Shown: positions 16,660-27,125 of the stretch, one piece after another
Position numbering within the stretch: the first letter of the stretch is position 1
Layout of the letters: each line of letters opens with the position of its first letter
Source: Flammeovirga agarivorans
GTDB lineage: Bacteria > Bacteroidota > Bacteroidia > Cytophagales > Flammeovirgaceae
Assembly: GCF_012641475.1 (NCBI RefSeq)
Contig: NZ_JABAIL010000001.1
Location: 248,001 to 312,000, forward strand
Length of the DNA stretch: 64,000 bases
Reading direction: 5' to 3'
Translations under genes and position numbers: made by a program
Notes under the pieces: model-generated
What the model saw: the letters and a program-made list of their open reading frames with translations, nothing else
Told to the model about the DNA's origin: nothing
Databases searched by the model: none

Positions 16660-19600
16660 ATGAAAACTCAACTACTCTCGGTGATTCTTATTGGAATCAT
16701 CACGGTAAGCTCTTACGCACAAGAACTTATCTCTTTCGATCAGTCCAATGGTCGAAAAACAATCTCCCTTCAACAAACAGAAAATGTATTACGACAGAAA
16801 CTACAACTCAAAACCGCTACTAGTTTTCGACAAGTTGATACTAAAGTTGATGCCCTTGGTATAAGTCACAGACGTTTTCAAGAATTCTATCAGAATGTAA
16901 AAGTAGAGTATGGAGGATATACTCTAAATTTTAAAGGAGAAAAGCCACTTTCTATCGTTCATCATGTAACTTCAATTGCCTTGGAGACTATTGAGCCTTC
17001 TATTTCTGAAGAGGAAGCTTTGTCGCTTGCAATTAAAAATGTTGGAGCTTCAAAATACATGTGGCAAATGCCAAATCAGGAACAAATGGCAAAGAAAATG
17101 ACCAATGGAAAATTGGCAACCTTTTATCCAAAAGGAGAGCTTGTGATTGTTCCAAATTATGAAGCTACAGATAGAGAAACCCGCTTAAAACCTGTTCTAG
17201 CATACAAGTTTGACATTTATGCTGAGGAGCCAGTAAGTAGATCTTACATTTATGTGGATGTGAAAACTGGAGATATTGTACATATCAATCCAATAATTAA
17301 ACATGCAGAGGCGAATGGATCATTGTCTACAAGATACTCAGGGTCAAGAGCATCAAAAACAGATTCATATAACGGAAGCTACCGATTAAGAGATTACACA
17401 AGAGGTAATGGTATCGAAACTTACGATATGAACACAGGTACTAATTACAATAGTGCTGTAGATTTTACAGACAATGATAATAATTGGTCATCAAGCGAAT
17501 GGAACAATAGCCAAAAAGACAATGCAGCATTGGATGCTCATTGGGGGGCACAGATGACTTACGATTACTTTATTGCATCACATAATAGAAATAGTTGGGA
17601 TGGTAATGGGGCAACCATAAAAAGTTATGTTCACTATGATAAAGCTTATGACAATGCATTTTGGAATGGATCGGTAATGACTTATGGAGATGGTAGTGAT
17701 ACATATTTTGATGCACTGACTTCTTTGGATGTTGCTGCCCATGAAATTGGACATGCGATCTGTGAAACAACAGCAAATCTAGTCTATCAAAGAGAATCGG
17801 GAGCTTTGAACGAAGGTTTTTCCGACATTTGGGCCGCTTGTGTTGAACAATATGCAGCTCCAGAAAAAGATATTTGGTTAATCGGAGAGGATATTGAACG
17901 AAGATCAACGAGTCAAGCTTTACGATCTATGAGTGATCCTAACAGCGAAGGACAACCGGATACTTATGGTGGATCTTATTGGAAGAATCCAAATTGTGGC
18001 ACTCCAACTCAGAGTAATGATTATTGTGGAGTACATACAAATAGTGGTGTACTAAACCATTGGTTTTATATTCTTACCGTAGGAAAAACGGGATCTAATG
18101 ATATCGGAAGTAGTTATTCTGTATCTGCTATAGGTATCGAAAAAGCAGCAAAAATAGCTTATAGAACAGAAGCTGTTTATCTATCTTCTACTTCCACATT
18201 TGCAGATGCAAGAACTTTTTCGATCCAATCTGCTATTGATTTATATGGGTCGGGTTCAAACGAAGTGGTTCAAACCACAAATGCTTGGTATGCTGTTGGA
18301 GTAGGTAGCGAGTACGGAACAATCGCATATTGTGCTTCAAAAGGTAATGATGCATCTTATGAGTGGATTGCCAATGTAACAGTGGCCGATCTTGTGAATA
18401 CTACTGGTACAAATGGTGGATATAATGACTTTTCGTCGTCTAAATCGGTATCATTGGCAGCAGGTAATTCCTATAATGTTTCGTTATCTCCAGGATTTTC
18501 GAATTCATCTTATGATGAGTATTGGAAAATATGGATAGATTTTAACGAAGACGGAGACTTTGAAGATGCCAATGAACTTGTTTTTGATGCCGGAAGTTTA
18601 AGTTCAACAACTGTAACAGGAAGTATTACAATTCCTGCTTCAGTAGGACCAGCATCAACAAAAATGAGAGTATCGATGAAGTACAACGCAAGTCAGACTG
18701 TTTGTGAAACATTTGATTATGGTGAAGTAGAAGATTATGCGGTGGAAATCACAACCGGTTCTCCATTAGTTTGTGATGTACCTTCTAATGTATCGGTAAA
18801 TAATACTACTTCTACAACAACAGATATTTCATGGTCTGCAGTATCAGCAGCGAATGATTATACATTAAGAATAAGAGAAAGTGGTGGAACTTGGAGTCAA
18901 TATACTGCAACAAGTGAAACAGCTACATTAACTGGACTATCAGCGTCAACTAATTATGAGGTACAAGTTTCTTCAAATTGTACTTCTGGTGCATCGTCGT
19001 TCTCGGCTACCAGTACATTTACAACAACAAGCGGTAATGGTGGTTCATTGAATTACTGTGCTTCAAATGGAAATAACGATACTTATTTCTGGATTGACAA
19101 TGTCTCTTTTGGTGGCTTAAATAATAGTACTAATAAAGATGCTGGTTATGGTGATTATACAAGTCTATCTCCAGGAACTTTAACAAGAGGGGCTAGCGAA
19201 ACCATAGATTTTAGTGCAGGATTCAGAGGAACGAGATATACTGTATATTGGTCAATATGGATTGATTACAATCAAGATGGAGATTTTGAAGATGCTAATG
19301 AGCTGTTTGTTCAAGGTTCTTCAAGTAGTGCAGGCAATTTAACGTCAACGCAGACAATACCAGCTACAGCGGTTCTTGGAACGACAAGGATGAGAGTGGC
19401 AATGAAGTACGGAGCAGTTTCCACACCATGTGAATCGTTTACGTATGGAGAGGTAGAAGATTATAGTGTAACCATTACTTCTGGAAGTACAATTAATGCT
19501 CCATTGGTATCCATAGGCCGAAAGTCTGTAGAAACTTTAGAAAGTGAATTGATGGTCCGAGACTTTAGTATTTATCCAAACCCAGCATCGTCGATGCTAA

Positions 19601-19791
19601 CTATTAATGCGAGTTCATTTGTAGGGAATGGCATAATGAATATTTACAGTATAAACGGGAAAAATATTCTTACGATCCCTGTTACGGAGTCAAATACAAG
19701 ATTACCACTTCAACAATTAAAGAAGGGGATGTACTTGATCAAAATAAACAATGAACTTGAATCACAAACGAAGAAGTTTATTGTAGAATAA
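16660..19791 (+). CDS. Secreted M4 (thermolysin-like) metalloprotease with GEVED, FN3 and T9SS domains
   Basis: 1043 residues. Signal peptide ending at SSYAQ; propeptide with FTP/PepSY-like regions (about 40-230); M4 catalytic domain with H361-E-I-G-H365, third zinc ligand in NEGFSD (E385) and the catalytic His in SGVLNHWFY (H467). Then a GEVED domain (about 555-695, ending GEVEDYAV), a fibronectin type III domain (705-790), a second GEVED domain (798-937, GEVEDYSV) and a type IX secretion sorting domain (967-1043: FSIYPNPAS ... KGMYLIKI). It should cross the outer membrane by T9SS and digest proteins outside the cell. The two GEVED domains are clear internal repeats with an FN3 linker. Confidence 0.93.
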   Translation: MKTQLLSVILIGIITVSSYAQELISFDQSNGRKTISLQQTENVLRQKLQLKTATSFRQVDTKVDALGISHRRFQEFYQNVKVEYGGYTLNFKGEKPLSIVHHVTSIALETIEPSISEEEALSLAIKNVGASKYMWQMPNQEQMAKKMTNGKLATFYPKGELVIVPNYEATDRETRLKPVLAYKFDIYAEEPVSRSYIYVDVKTGDIVHINPIIKHAEANGSLSTRYSGSRASKTDSYNGSYRLRDYTRGNGIETYDMNTGTNYNSAVDFTDNDNNWSSSEWNNSQKDNAALDAHWGAQMTYDYFIASHNRNSWDGNGATIKSYVHYDKAYDNAFWNGSVMTYGDGSDTYFDALTSLDVAAHEIGHAICETTANLVYQRESGALNEGFSDIWAACVEQYAAPEKDIWLIGEDIERRSTSQALRSMSDPNSEGQPDTYGGSYWKNPNCGTPTQSNDYCGVHTNSGVLNHWFYILTVGKTGSNDIGSSYSVSAIGIEKAAKIAYRTEAVYLSSTSTFADARTFSIQSAIDLYGSGSNEVVQTTNAWYAVGVGSEYGTIAYCASKGNDASYEWIANVTVADLVNTTGTNGGYNDFSSSKSVSLAAGNSYNVSLSPGFSNSSYDEYWKIWIDFNEDGDFEDANELVFDAGSLSSTTVTGSITIPASVGPASTKMRVSMKYNASQTVCETFDYGEVEDYAVEITTGSPLVCDVPSNVSVNNTTSTTTDISWSAVSAANDYTLRIRESGGTWSQYTATSETATLTGLSASTNYEVQVSSNCTSGASSFSATSTFTTTSGNGGSLNYCASNGNNDTYFWIDNVSFGGLNNSTNKDAGYGDYTSLSPGTLTRGASETIDFSAGFRGTRYTVYWSIWIDYNQDGDFEDANELFVQGSSSSAGNLTSTQTIPATAVLGTTRMRVAMKYGAVSTPCESFTYGEVEDYSVTITSGSTINAPLVSIGRKSVETLESELMVRDFSIYPNPASSMLTINASSFVGNGIMNIYSINGKNILTIPVTESNTRLPLQQLKKGMYLIKINNELESQTKKFIVE

Positions 19792-19836
19792 CTGTCCTAT
19801 AATGTTAGTAATTAGAAGATAATCAATAATATAGTG

Positions 19837-19868
19837 AAGCTACTCTAAGATTCTTGGAGTAGCTTTTT
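19837..19868. terminator. Terminator between the protease gene and priA
   Basis: AAGCTACTC (19837-19845) and GAGTAGCTT (19857-19865) form a 9-base stem followed by T on the plus strand. It ends two bases before the priA stop, and serves the protease gene. Confidence 0.8.
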
Positions 19869-22352
19869 TTAATTAGGGTCAACATCAATCGTTACCCATA
19901 CTCTTTTGAAGTTCTTTTCCTCTTTAAGTTGAAGAATGGCATGGTGTATATAATTCTTCGCTTTTTTAAGGTCAAAATTCTCTCTTTCCAATTTGATGAG
20001 AATTTCAGAAAGGAAATAGTTTCTAATCTTGTTAATATTAGGCTCTTGAGGTCCTAAGATCCGTTTTCTACCTAACCAGTTGACTAAACGGTTGCCTAAC
20101 CATTGTGCAGATTCTTTAGTGAGTTCCTGTTTTTCACTCCTTATAGTTAATTTAATAAGTCGAGTGAATGGAGGGTAATGATATTGTTGTCGTTCTGCTA
20201 TTTCTTTTCGGTAGAAATTACGGTAATCATGCCTCGCTACTTTAGCAAATAAGGTTTCATTTGGAGTGGTTGTTTGTAATATTACTGTTCCCTTTTCACC
20301 TCTTCGTCCAGCTCTACCACTCACCTGGGTTAGAAGTTGAAAAGCACGTTCATGTGCTCTGAAATCTGGGAAATACAATAAGCGATCTGCATCTAATATT
20401 CCTACTACTCTTACATTACTAAAGTCTAAACCTTTAGTCACCATTTGTGTACCTACTAAGACATCGATATGACCGTGTTCGAAGTCTATCAGAATTTGTT
20501 CATAACTATGTTTTCGTCTAGTGGTGTCTAAATCCAGACGGCCAACTCTTAAATCAGTGAGGTAATCTTTCAGTCCTTCTTCTACTTTTTGTGTTCCTAA
20601 TCCGACAGTTTTAATTTCTGTACTACCACAGGAAACGCAAGTATTTGGTACATGTTCTTTATGACCGCAGTAATGGCATCTCAATTCATTTTTATAGATA
20701 TGATATGTGAGATTTACATTACAACTTGGGCAAGTGGGAACCCAACTACATACATTACAAGTAACATAAGGGGAATAACCTCTTCTGTTTTGAAAAAGGA
20801 TTGCCTGATGTCCTTCTTCGGTCGTTTGATGTAAAGTCTGAAGAAGATCATCAGAAAAATCGTCCTTCATCTTCTTTTGCTTTCTTTTAGACTTTATATC
20901 GATAATTTTAATTTCTGGTAGCTGAGCATCACCATACCTTTCGCTTAATCCTGCGTAGGCATATTTTTGTTTGGCAGCAAGATAAAAGCTCTCTAGAGAT
21001 GGAGTAGCAGAACCTAAAACTACTTTTGCATGATGAAAATGAGCCAAAACTAAAGCTAAATCACGTCCTTGATATCTTGGGGCAGGGTCATGTGCTTTAT
21101 AGGATGAATCATGTTCTTCATCGACAATAATTAAGGAAAGATCTGAAAACGGTAAGAATAAAGAAGATCGTGTACCAACGACTACTTGAAAACGTCCTTC
21201 TTGAACACCTTTCCAAGTTTCAACTCTTTCATTATCCGAAAATTTTGAATGATAAATACCAAGTACATCACCAAAATATACTTTTAGTCTTCTTACTAAT
21301 TGAGAGGTTAAAGCAATTTCTGGAATCATAAAAAGGGCTTGTTCTCCATTCTGGATTACCCCTTGTATTAATTGTAAATAGATTTCAGTTTTGCCACTTC
21401 CTGTCACTCCATGTAGAAGACAAACATTTTTTTCTTCTAGCCCTTTTATTGTTTTATGTAAGCATTCATTTTGTGCATCAGATAATTGTGGAGTGGGTTG
21501 CATCTTATCTGAAGCTGTTAATTCATAGCGAGGTATTTGACGTTCAAACTCTTCAAAAATGCCATTTTTTGTCATTGTACCCACAGAACTTGGAGATAAT
21601 GCTCTTCCACTGTGGATAAAGTCTTTTTTTGCTACACCATGGTAGTTGCTTAAATGATCTTCATGTACAGGTACTAGCGTAAGGTATTTAAGCAACGCAT
21701 CTTCTTGTTTCGCTTTCTTGCCAAGTTGTTCGAAAAGTTGATCCAAAGACTCTGGGTTTTCTGCGTATTGTTCAGTTAATCGAATACGCTTTTCCATCTT
21801 GGGCTTATACTTTTCTTTTATCTGCTCAATTAACAGAATTGCTTCTTTGGCAATAAGGTCTTTAATGGTTTTATATGGACTCTTTAGCTGGATGATATTC
21901 CCTACCTGAGTATATGGAATAGTCTGTTCCTTTTCTAAATGAGACAGTAAAGTAAACTCCCGATCATTTAGTATTTCAAGATTTTCTTGAATAATAAAAT
22001 GTGGATGTAATTGTATATATGATTGACTACTGAGTTTTAACCCTGAAGGTAATGCTACATTTAATACTTCACCAATAGTACACATATAGTAATCAGCGAT
22101 CCATTTCCAAAGTTTTATTTGTGATGGGTTTACACTGGGTTCTACTTCCAATACCTCTAAAATAGGTTTGGGTTCGTACTTATCAGGATGTTTATCATGA
22201 ATTTCAGAAACAATACCCGTATACATTTTTCTGTTTCCAAACTCAACCAGTACCCTGTGACCAACCACTATAGCCACATCCATCATTGGTGGGATACTAT
22301 AGCAGAAACTTTTTGGTATAGGAACAGGAAGAATTACTTCAGCAAACTTCAT
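19869..22352 (-). CDS. priA: Primosomal protein N' (helicase PriA)
   Basis: 827 residues, full length. PriA reloads the replicative helicase at stalled forks. N-terminal DNA-binding domain (VILPVPIPKSFCYSIP start), then a superfamily 2 helicase: Walker A GVTGSGKTE near 313-321, DEEHDSSYK (DEEH box), GSATPSLESF, and helicase C with GRAGRRGEKG. Between helicase motifs lies the zinc-binding strand with CNVCSWVPTCPSC and CHYCGH...CVSCGS (about 530-580), the eight-Cys PriA signature. Confidence 0.96.
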   Translation of the reverse strand: MKFAEVILPVPIPKSFCYSIPPMMDVAIVVGHRVLVEFGNRKMYTGIVSEIHDKHPDKYEPKPILEVLEVEPSVNPSQIKLWKWIADYYMCTIGEVLNVALPSGLKLSSQSYIQLHPHFIIQENLEILNDREFTLLSHLEKEQTIPYTQVGNIIQLKSPYKTIKDLIAKEAILLIEQIKEKYKPKMEKRIRLTEQYAENPESLDQLFEQLGKKAKQEDALLKYLTLVPVHEDHLSNYHGVAKKDFIHSGRALSPSSVGTMTKNGIFEEFERQIPRYELTASDKMQPTPQLSDAQNECLHKTIKGLEEKNVCLLHGVTGSGKTEIYLQLIQGVIQNGEQALFMIPEIALTSQLVRRLKVYFGDVLGIYHSKFSDNERVETWKGVQEGRFQVVVGTRSSLFLPFSDLSLIIVDEEHDSSYKAHDPAPRYQGRDLALVLAHFHHAKVVLGSATPSLESFYLAAKQKYAYAGLSERYGDAQLPEIKIIDIKSKRKQKKMKDDFSDDLLQTLHQTTEEGHQAILFQNRRGYSPYVTCNVCSWVPTCPSCNVNLTYHIYKNELRCHYCGHKEHVPNTCVSCGSTEIKTVGLGTQKVEEGLKDYLTDLRVGRLDLDTTRRKHSYEQILIDFEHGHIDVLVGTQMVTKGLDFSNVRVVGILDADRLLYFPDFRAHERAFQLLTQVSGRAGRRGEKGTVILQTTTPNETLFAKVARHDYRNFYRKEIAERQQYHYPPFTRLIKLTIRSEKQELTKESAQWLGNRLVNWLGRKRILGPQEPNINKIRNYFLSEILIKLERENFDLKKAKNYIHHAILQLKEEKNFKRVWVTIDVDPN

Positions 22353-22408
22353 ATATAATGGTATTGACTAAAAATCGTAAAGAGATAGAAAAAGTGTAAT
22401 ACTAATTA

Positions 22409-23083
22409 TTACAGTCTTTTTCTTGGTGTTGTTGCTTGGAACTCTTTTAGGTATTCAGGTTCCCAGTAGGCAACATCTTTGAATTCATCTTTCTGGAAAC
22501 TTTCTAGTGCCAGTTCTCCTATATATTGTGCAGAAGGAACGATGTTCTTAATAATTTTGGATGGTTTGCTAGCCAATAACTCTTGACATTTATCTGCTCC
22601 ATTTCCAAAATATACTAGTCTACCAGAAATATCACTTAAACTATTTTCATCCATGATCATTGGCTGAGGGGCAAGAATCTCTTTCATATCAGCTGTAAAT
22701 AATGCTGTGTAGACTTCCATTCTTCTTGCATCAATCATAGGACAAATATTATCCTCCGATTCTGCATAATAAGAAACTTGCAAGGCCATAGAAGCCAATG
22801 TACTTACTCCAATAAGTGGTATGTCTAAAGTATAGCATAATCCTTTTGCAGTAGCAGCTCCAATTCGAAGACCAGTATAAGAACCAGGTCCTTCTGAAAC
22901 AGCAACAGCTTTTAAATCAGTCATTGCAATACCTGCGTTGTCAGTAATATTTTTGATCATTACAGAAAGGTATTCTGAGTGTGACTTATCAATATGCTGC
23001 TCATAATAAGACAACAATTCACCTTCTAATGTATGTAATGCTACTGAACAAACAGTAGTGGAGGTATCAATGCTTAAAATCAT
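22409..23083 (-). CDS. tsaB: tRNA threonylcarbamoyladenosine biosynthesis protein TsaB
   Basis: 224 residues. TsaB is the inactive paralogue of TsaD that holds the t6A synthesis complex (TsaB-TsaD-TsaE). The start MILSIDTSTTVCSVAL and SEGPGSYTGLRIGAATAKG near 63-81 are diagnostic. It precedes priA on the same strand with a 56-base gap. Confidence 0.95.
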   Translation of the reverse strand: MILSIDTSTTVCSVALHTLEGELLSYYEQHIDKSHSEYLSVMIKNITDNAGIAMTDLKAVAVSEGPGSYTGLRIGAATAKGLCYTLDIPLIGVSTLASMALQVSYYAESEDNICPMIDARRMEVYTALFTADMKEILAPQPMIMDENSLSDISGRLVYFGNGADKCQELLASKPSKIIKNIVPSAQYIGELALESFQKDEFKDVAYWEPEYLKEFQATTPRKRL

Positions 23084-23145
23084 GGATGATTTAAGATTTA
23101 AAATTTATGATATAAGAGATCTCGACATCTCTAGGAATAGTACTG

Positions 23146-23153
23146 CAAAAGTA
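23146..23153 (-). promoter_or_regulatory. -7 promoter element of tsaB
   Basis: TACTTTTG on the minus strand is a perfect TAnnTTTG, 63 bases upstream of the tsaB ATG. No clear -33 TTG. Confidence 0.45.
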
Positions 23154-23265
23154 AAAATACTATTTCAGTTTGATCTTATCGGTTAACAAATAATTTGACA
23201 CCCCAATACAACACGGTAAATTATAATGGAGATAGGGGGTACAAACCTTGTTTACTGATACTTAT

Positions 23266-24033
23266 TTATTCAATAACTTTTGCATTAATAAATATAGGAT
23301 CTAATGGCCATTCACCTTCAGTAGGAACAGCACAAATCTTATCTACTACATCCATTCCTTCTATTACTTCACCAAAAACAGTGTGTTGACCGTCTAAATG
23401 TGGATCGCCACCTATTGTTCTATAGATATTTTTTTGCTCCTCTGTATATTCTAGACCATTTTCCTGTTCAGATGCTTGCAAGTCGCCTTCTGTTACCTCT
23501 CTTCCTTGAACAATAAAGAAATCGAAAGGTGTAGATTGTCGAGTAGGGTTGTTTTTATAAGCTCTAGCAGCTGAAAGTGCACCTCTCTTATGAAAAAAGC
23601 GTCTTGGATCAATTTCATTTGGAACATGATACTTCCCGACCTTTCTTTTCTTTACTCTAAAATCAGGTTCGTCAGAGTCTCCACCTTGAGCAATGAAATT
23701 AGGTACAACTCTATAAAATTGAGAATCGTTAAAGTACCCTTTCTTTGTTAGCAAGATAAAAGAGGCTCTGTGTTTCCATGTTTCTTTATAAAGCTTAAGC
23801 TTAATATTACCGTATTTGGTTTCGATCAATACAATTGTTTCTTGGTTTTCAGGACCATACCAGTCCAATACTTTCATAATATTGGTGTCATCTAACTTCG
23901 GTATTGTTCTGTTGACTTTAGTTTTCTTTTCGTACTCCTGTTTAGTGTATTTATTACTATTATTTTCGTTACAAGAATATGCAATAAAACCAAGAATAAG
24001 TATGAATAATTTGAGTTTGAAATTTCTTAACAT
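23266..24033 (-). CDS. Peptidyl-prolyl cis-trans isomerase, cyclophilin type, lipoprotein
   Basis: 255 residues. Lipobox YSCNENN (Cys about residue 21) predicts a lipid anchor. The cyclophilin domain spans about 75-250: FYRVVPNFIAQGGD is the substrate pocket motif, RGALSAARA and QHTVFGEVIEGMDVVDKI follow. It catalyses proline isomerisation, probably during folding of envelope proteins. Relative to cytosolic cyclophilins it has a charged insertion (about 120-150). Confidence 0.92.
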   Translation of the reverse strand: MLRNFKLKLFILILGFIAYSCNENNSNKYTKQEYEKKTKVNRTIPKLDDTNIMKVLDWYGPENQETIVLIETKYGNIKLKLYKETWKHRASFILLTKKGYFNDSQFYRVVPNFIAQGGDSDEPDFRVKKRKVGKYHVPNEIDPRRFFHKRGALSAARAYKNNPTRQSTPFDFFIVQGREVTEGDLQASEQENGLEYTEEQKNIYRTIGGDPHLDGQHTVFGEVIEGMDVVDKICAVPTEGEWPLDPIFINAKVIE

Positions 24034-24060
24034 TGGCTGTCTGTATTAAAAAAGTTTACT

Positions 24061-24090
24061 CAAATGTATAGAATCGCAGAAAAATAACAA
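24061..24090 (-). promoter_or_regulatory. Promoter of the cyclophilin gene
   Basis: Read on the minus strand: TTG (24090-24088), 19 bases, then TACATTTG (24068-24061). Both elements fit the Bacteroidota consensus exactly; 27 bases to the ATG. Confidence 0.75.
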
Positions 24091-24217
24091 TTCTTGAGGC
24101 GTGTATATTTTGTTTATAACGAATTTTTAGATTCTATGTAACATTGAGTTAACAGAAAACCTTTTTTAATTAACACCAAGTTTAAGATTTCTAAAATAAT
24201 ACAACATAGACCACTCC

Positions 24218-24225
24218 TACATTTG
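24218..24225 (+). promoter_or_regulatory. -7 promoter element of the TonB receptor gene
   Basis: TACATTTG, perfect TAnnTTTG, 50 bases before the ATG; no -33 TTG at the usual distance. Confidence 0.5.
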
Positions 24226-24275
24226 CAACGTGATTTGGTTAACACAGTTTTAGTATTTAAGAATTTAAACAAACA

Positions 24276-27035
24276 ATGAAACAATTTTTCATTTCATTTA
24301 CGCTAATTATTCTTTCAATCTCAGCCTTTGCTCAGAAGGGGCTTATCAAGGGTAACGTAAAAGACGCAGATACAGGTGAAGATGTAATCGGTGCGAGTGT
24401 TTCTTTATCAGGAACAACAACTGGTGCATCAACTGATATTTTTGGTAACTTCCAATTTAACGCTCCTGTAGGTAATTATACTTTAGTAGCTTCATTTATC
24501 GGTTACAAAAAAACAACTCAAGAAATTTCAGTAGTAGAAGGAGAAGAAGTTGTAGTTAACTTTTCTCTTCCTTTAGATGCACAAGAGCTTGAGGCTGTTG
24601 AAATCGTAGCGAAAGCAAATACAGAATCAGCAGGTGCTTTGATGGTAGAGCGTCAGAATTCTGATGTAATGATCCAAGCAATTGGTGCTGAAGAGATGTC
24701 AGTAAAAGGTATTTCAGATGCTGAAGACGCTGTAGCCAATGTAACAGGTGTTACTAAGGTAGAAAGTAGAGGTCTTTTCGTTAGAGGCTTAGGTGATAGA
24801 TATAACAACGCAACAGTTAATGGTTTAGTAGTTCCTTCTACAGACCCTAACAAAAAAGTAATTGACTTGGGATTGTTCTCAACAGATGTTGTTAGAAATA
24901 TTGATATCAACAAAACGTTTAATCCTTCTTTATATGGTGATTTTGCAGGTGCAACTGTAAATATTGTTACTAAAGACTATCCAGATGAAGGATTTTTCAC
25001 AATAGGCTTATCAGGAGCTTATAACTCTATCGCTACTGGAAATGGTTTTAAAACGTTTGCAGATGGTGATATGGAAATGTTAGGTTTTTCAGGTAATGGT
25101 AGAGCTTTACCTACAGAAATGTACAACAGAGAAGTTCCTAACTCATATGACAACTCATTCTCACCAACATATAAAACGGCAGGTCCTAACATGAGCTTTA
25201 GTGCTGCAGGTGGTAACCTTTACGAATTTGGTGACGAAAGTGCTTTCGGTTTTATTGCATCAGCTTCATTTGATAACGAATATGAAATCAGAGAAGGTGT
25301 AAAAAGAACTTACAGAGCAGAAGGTACTACAATTAACAACTACGACTCAAAAGAATATATCTACTCTACAAACACAACCGCAATGGGTAATATGTTCTAC
25401 AAGATCAACAATAAGAATCAAATCTCATTCAATAATATCTTCATCAATGAGTCAGCTAACAGTGTGTTAGACTTACAAGGTAAGCATGAAGAATTAGGTA
25501 GAGAAGAGCCAATCTTTAGAGAGCGTAATACTTATACTCAAAACACAGTAAATATTCATCAATTACTTGGTGATCATAAATTCGGCGAAAACGATCGCTT
25601 AACAGTATCATGGGGCGCTGGTTACTCTAAATCAAGATCACAAGAGCCAGATAGACGTCAGTTGACATATAGAGATCTTGAGTATGAAAATGGTGAATTT
25701 ACAGGTAAACTATTCGCAAATGCTCCAGATGACTCTCATAGATTCTGGTCAGATATGAACGAGAATACTTGGTCAGCAAGAATTGGAGCAACTTACGGTC
25801 TTGGTGAGTACAATGAATACAATGATACTTACAGAAGTAATTTATCAGTAGGTTACAACGGGTCATTCAAAGACAGAACTTTCGAATGGTGGATGTCTAC
25901 ATTAAGTATCCAAGGTGTTCCTCCAAGAATCGATATTGATAACCCTCAAGAAGATCTAGATCAAAACTTTGCAGATGGTACTTTAACTTACAAGCCAATT
26001 GTTCGTTACGATACTAAATTTAATGCAGTGATGAATGTAAATGCATTCTACGCAGATTATGGTTATGAGATCGTTCCTGAAAAATTAAAAATGAATGTTG
26101 GAGCTCGTTTCGAGCAAGGTTACCAAGAAGTAGCTTACAAAGACGAAGGAACTACAGATCCTAACGCTCCAGACAATTTAAATATCAAAGAAACTAGTAA
26201 TTTCTTACCATCATTGAGCTTCAAATACTCGCTTAATGAAAAGTCAAACATCCGTTTAGCAGCATCACAGACTCTTATTCGTCCAATGATGTCAGAGTTA
26301 ATTCCTTTCCGTTTCACTTTTGCCAACGGTCAGAAGATTGTAGGTAACCCGAACTTGGAAAACTCAGATGTATTGAACTTCGATCTTAAGTATGAGATCT
26401 TCCCTAACTCAGGTGAATTATTCTCAGTAGGTGTATTTGCTAAGCAAATTGACAATACAATCGAGTTAGTAACAAAAGCGTCAGCGATTACAGAATTTAC
26501 TTATGTAAACGCAGGTACTTCGCATGTTGCTGGTGTTGAAATCGAATTAAACAAAAGATTATCAAATATCTTCCAAAATGGAGGAGAGTGGTTATCTAGA
26601 TCAAATGTTGGATTCAATACTACATTATTAACTTCACAAACAGACTTAAGCGGTTCTGCTGGTCAGTTTACAAACGAGCAAAGAGCAATGTACGGAGCAT
26701 CTCCTTATATGGTGAATGCAAATGTATCACACGAAGCAAACATTTTTAGTGATAATGTAACTTCAATCTTCACTGTAACTTACAACACATTCGGTGATAG
26801 AATTGTAGCAGCAGGTTCACAAGGTGCTGGTGATATCTACGAAAGATCTTATGGAACACTAAACTTTGTTTGGAAGAATAAAATTGGTGAAAAAATCAGC
26901 TTAGACTTATCAGTGAAAAACATCTTAAACCCAGACATTACTCTTGAGCAAGAGTTCACAAACGGAACACAAGGTGTTGTTGAAACTTATAAGAAAGGAG
27001 TTGATGCTAAGTTAGGCTTCAAATACAGTTTTTAG
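24276..27035 (+). CDS. TonB-dependent outer membrane receptor
   Basis: 919 residues. Signal peptide ending in SAFAQ; carboxypeptidase D regulatory-like domain (about 22-105, IKGNVKDADTGEDVIGASVS); plug domain (about 130-235, VEIVAKANTESAG ... RGLFVRGLGDRYN); then a beta-barrel with alternating hydrophobic strands ending in KLGFKYSF, the aromatic C-terminus for outer membrane insertion. It imports a ligand with TonB energy; no SusD partner follows, so it is not a typical glycan (SusCD) system. The lipoprotein gene 90 bases downstream is probably its partner. Confidence 0.92.
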   Translation: MKQFFISFTLIILSISAFAQKGLIKGNVKDADTGEDVIGASVSLSGTTTGASTDIFGNFQFNAPVGNYTLVASFIGYKKTTQEISVVEGEEVVVNFSLPLDAQELEAVEIVAKANTESAGALMVERQNSDVMIQAIGAEEMSVKGISDAEDAVANVTGVTKVESRGLFVRGLGDRYNNATVNGLVVPSTDPNKKVIDLGLFSTDVVRNIDINKTFNPSLYGDFAGATVNIVTKDYPDEGFFTIGLSGAYNSIATGNGFKTFADGDMEMLGFSGNGRALPTEMYNREVPNSYDNSFSPTYKTAGPNMSFSAAGGNLYEFGDESAFGFIASASFDNEYEIREGVKRTYRAEGTTINNYDSKEYIYSTNTTAMGNMFYKINNKNQISFNNIFINESANSVLDLQGKHEELGREEPIFRERNTYTQNTVNIHQLLGDHKFGENDRLTVSWGAGYSKSRSQEPDRRQLTYRDLEYENGEFTGKLFANAPDDSHRFWSDMNENTWSARIGATYGLGEYNEYNDTYRSNLSVGYNGSFKDRTFEWWMSTLSIQGVPPRIDIDNPQEDLDQNFADGTLTYKPIVRYDTKFNAVMNVNAFYADYGYEIVPEKLKMNVGARFEQGYQEVAYKDEGTTDPNAPDNLNIKETSNFLPSLSFKYSLNEKSNIRLAASQTLIRPMMSELIPFRFTFANGQKIVGNPNLENSDVLNFDLKYEIFPNSGELFSVGVFAKQIDNTIELVTKASAITEFTYVNAGTSHVAGVEIELNKRLSNIFQNGGEWLSRSNVGFNTTLLTSQTDLSGSAGQFTNEQRAMYGASPYMVNANVSHEANIFSDNVTSIFTVTYNTFGDRIVAAGSQGAGDIYERSYGTLNFVWKNKIGEKISLDLSVKNILNPDITLEQEFTNGTQGVVETYKKGVDAKLGFKYSF

Positions 27036-27125
27036 CATAAAAAAAAGAGGAAGTAAATGGAACTTACGACCTCTCCTTTAAAAATTAATATTTTAATTCT
27101 CGAGACAAATTTACAACTTTTAATT

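Noticed and set aside
27057-27125. Upstream start of the TonB partner lipoprotein
   Set aside because: The longer form hides the lipoprotein signal; MKKQF at 27126 gives a normal signal with a lipobox.
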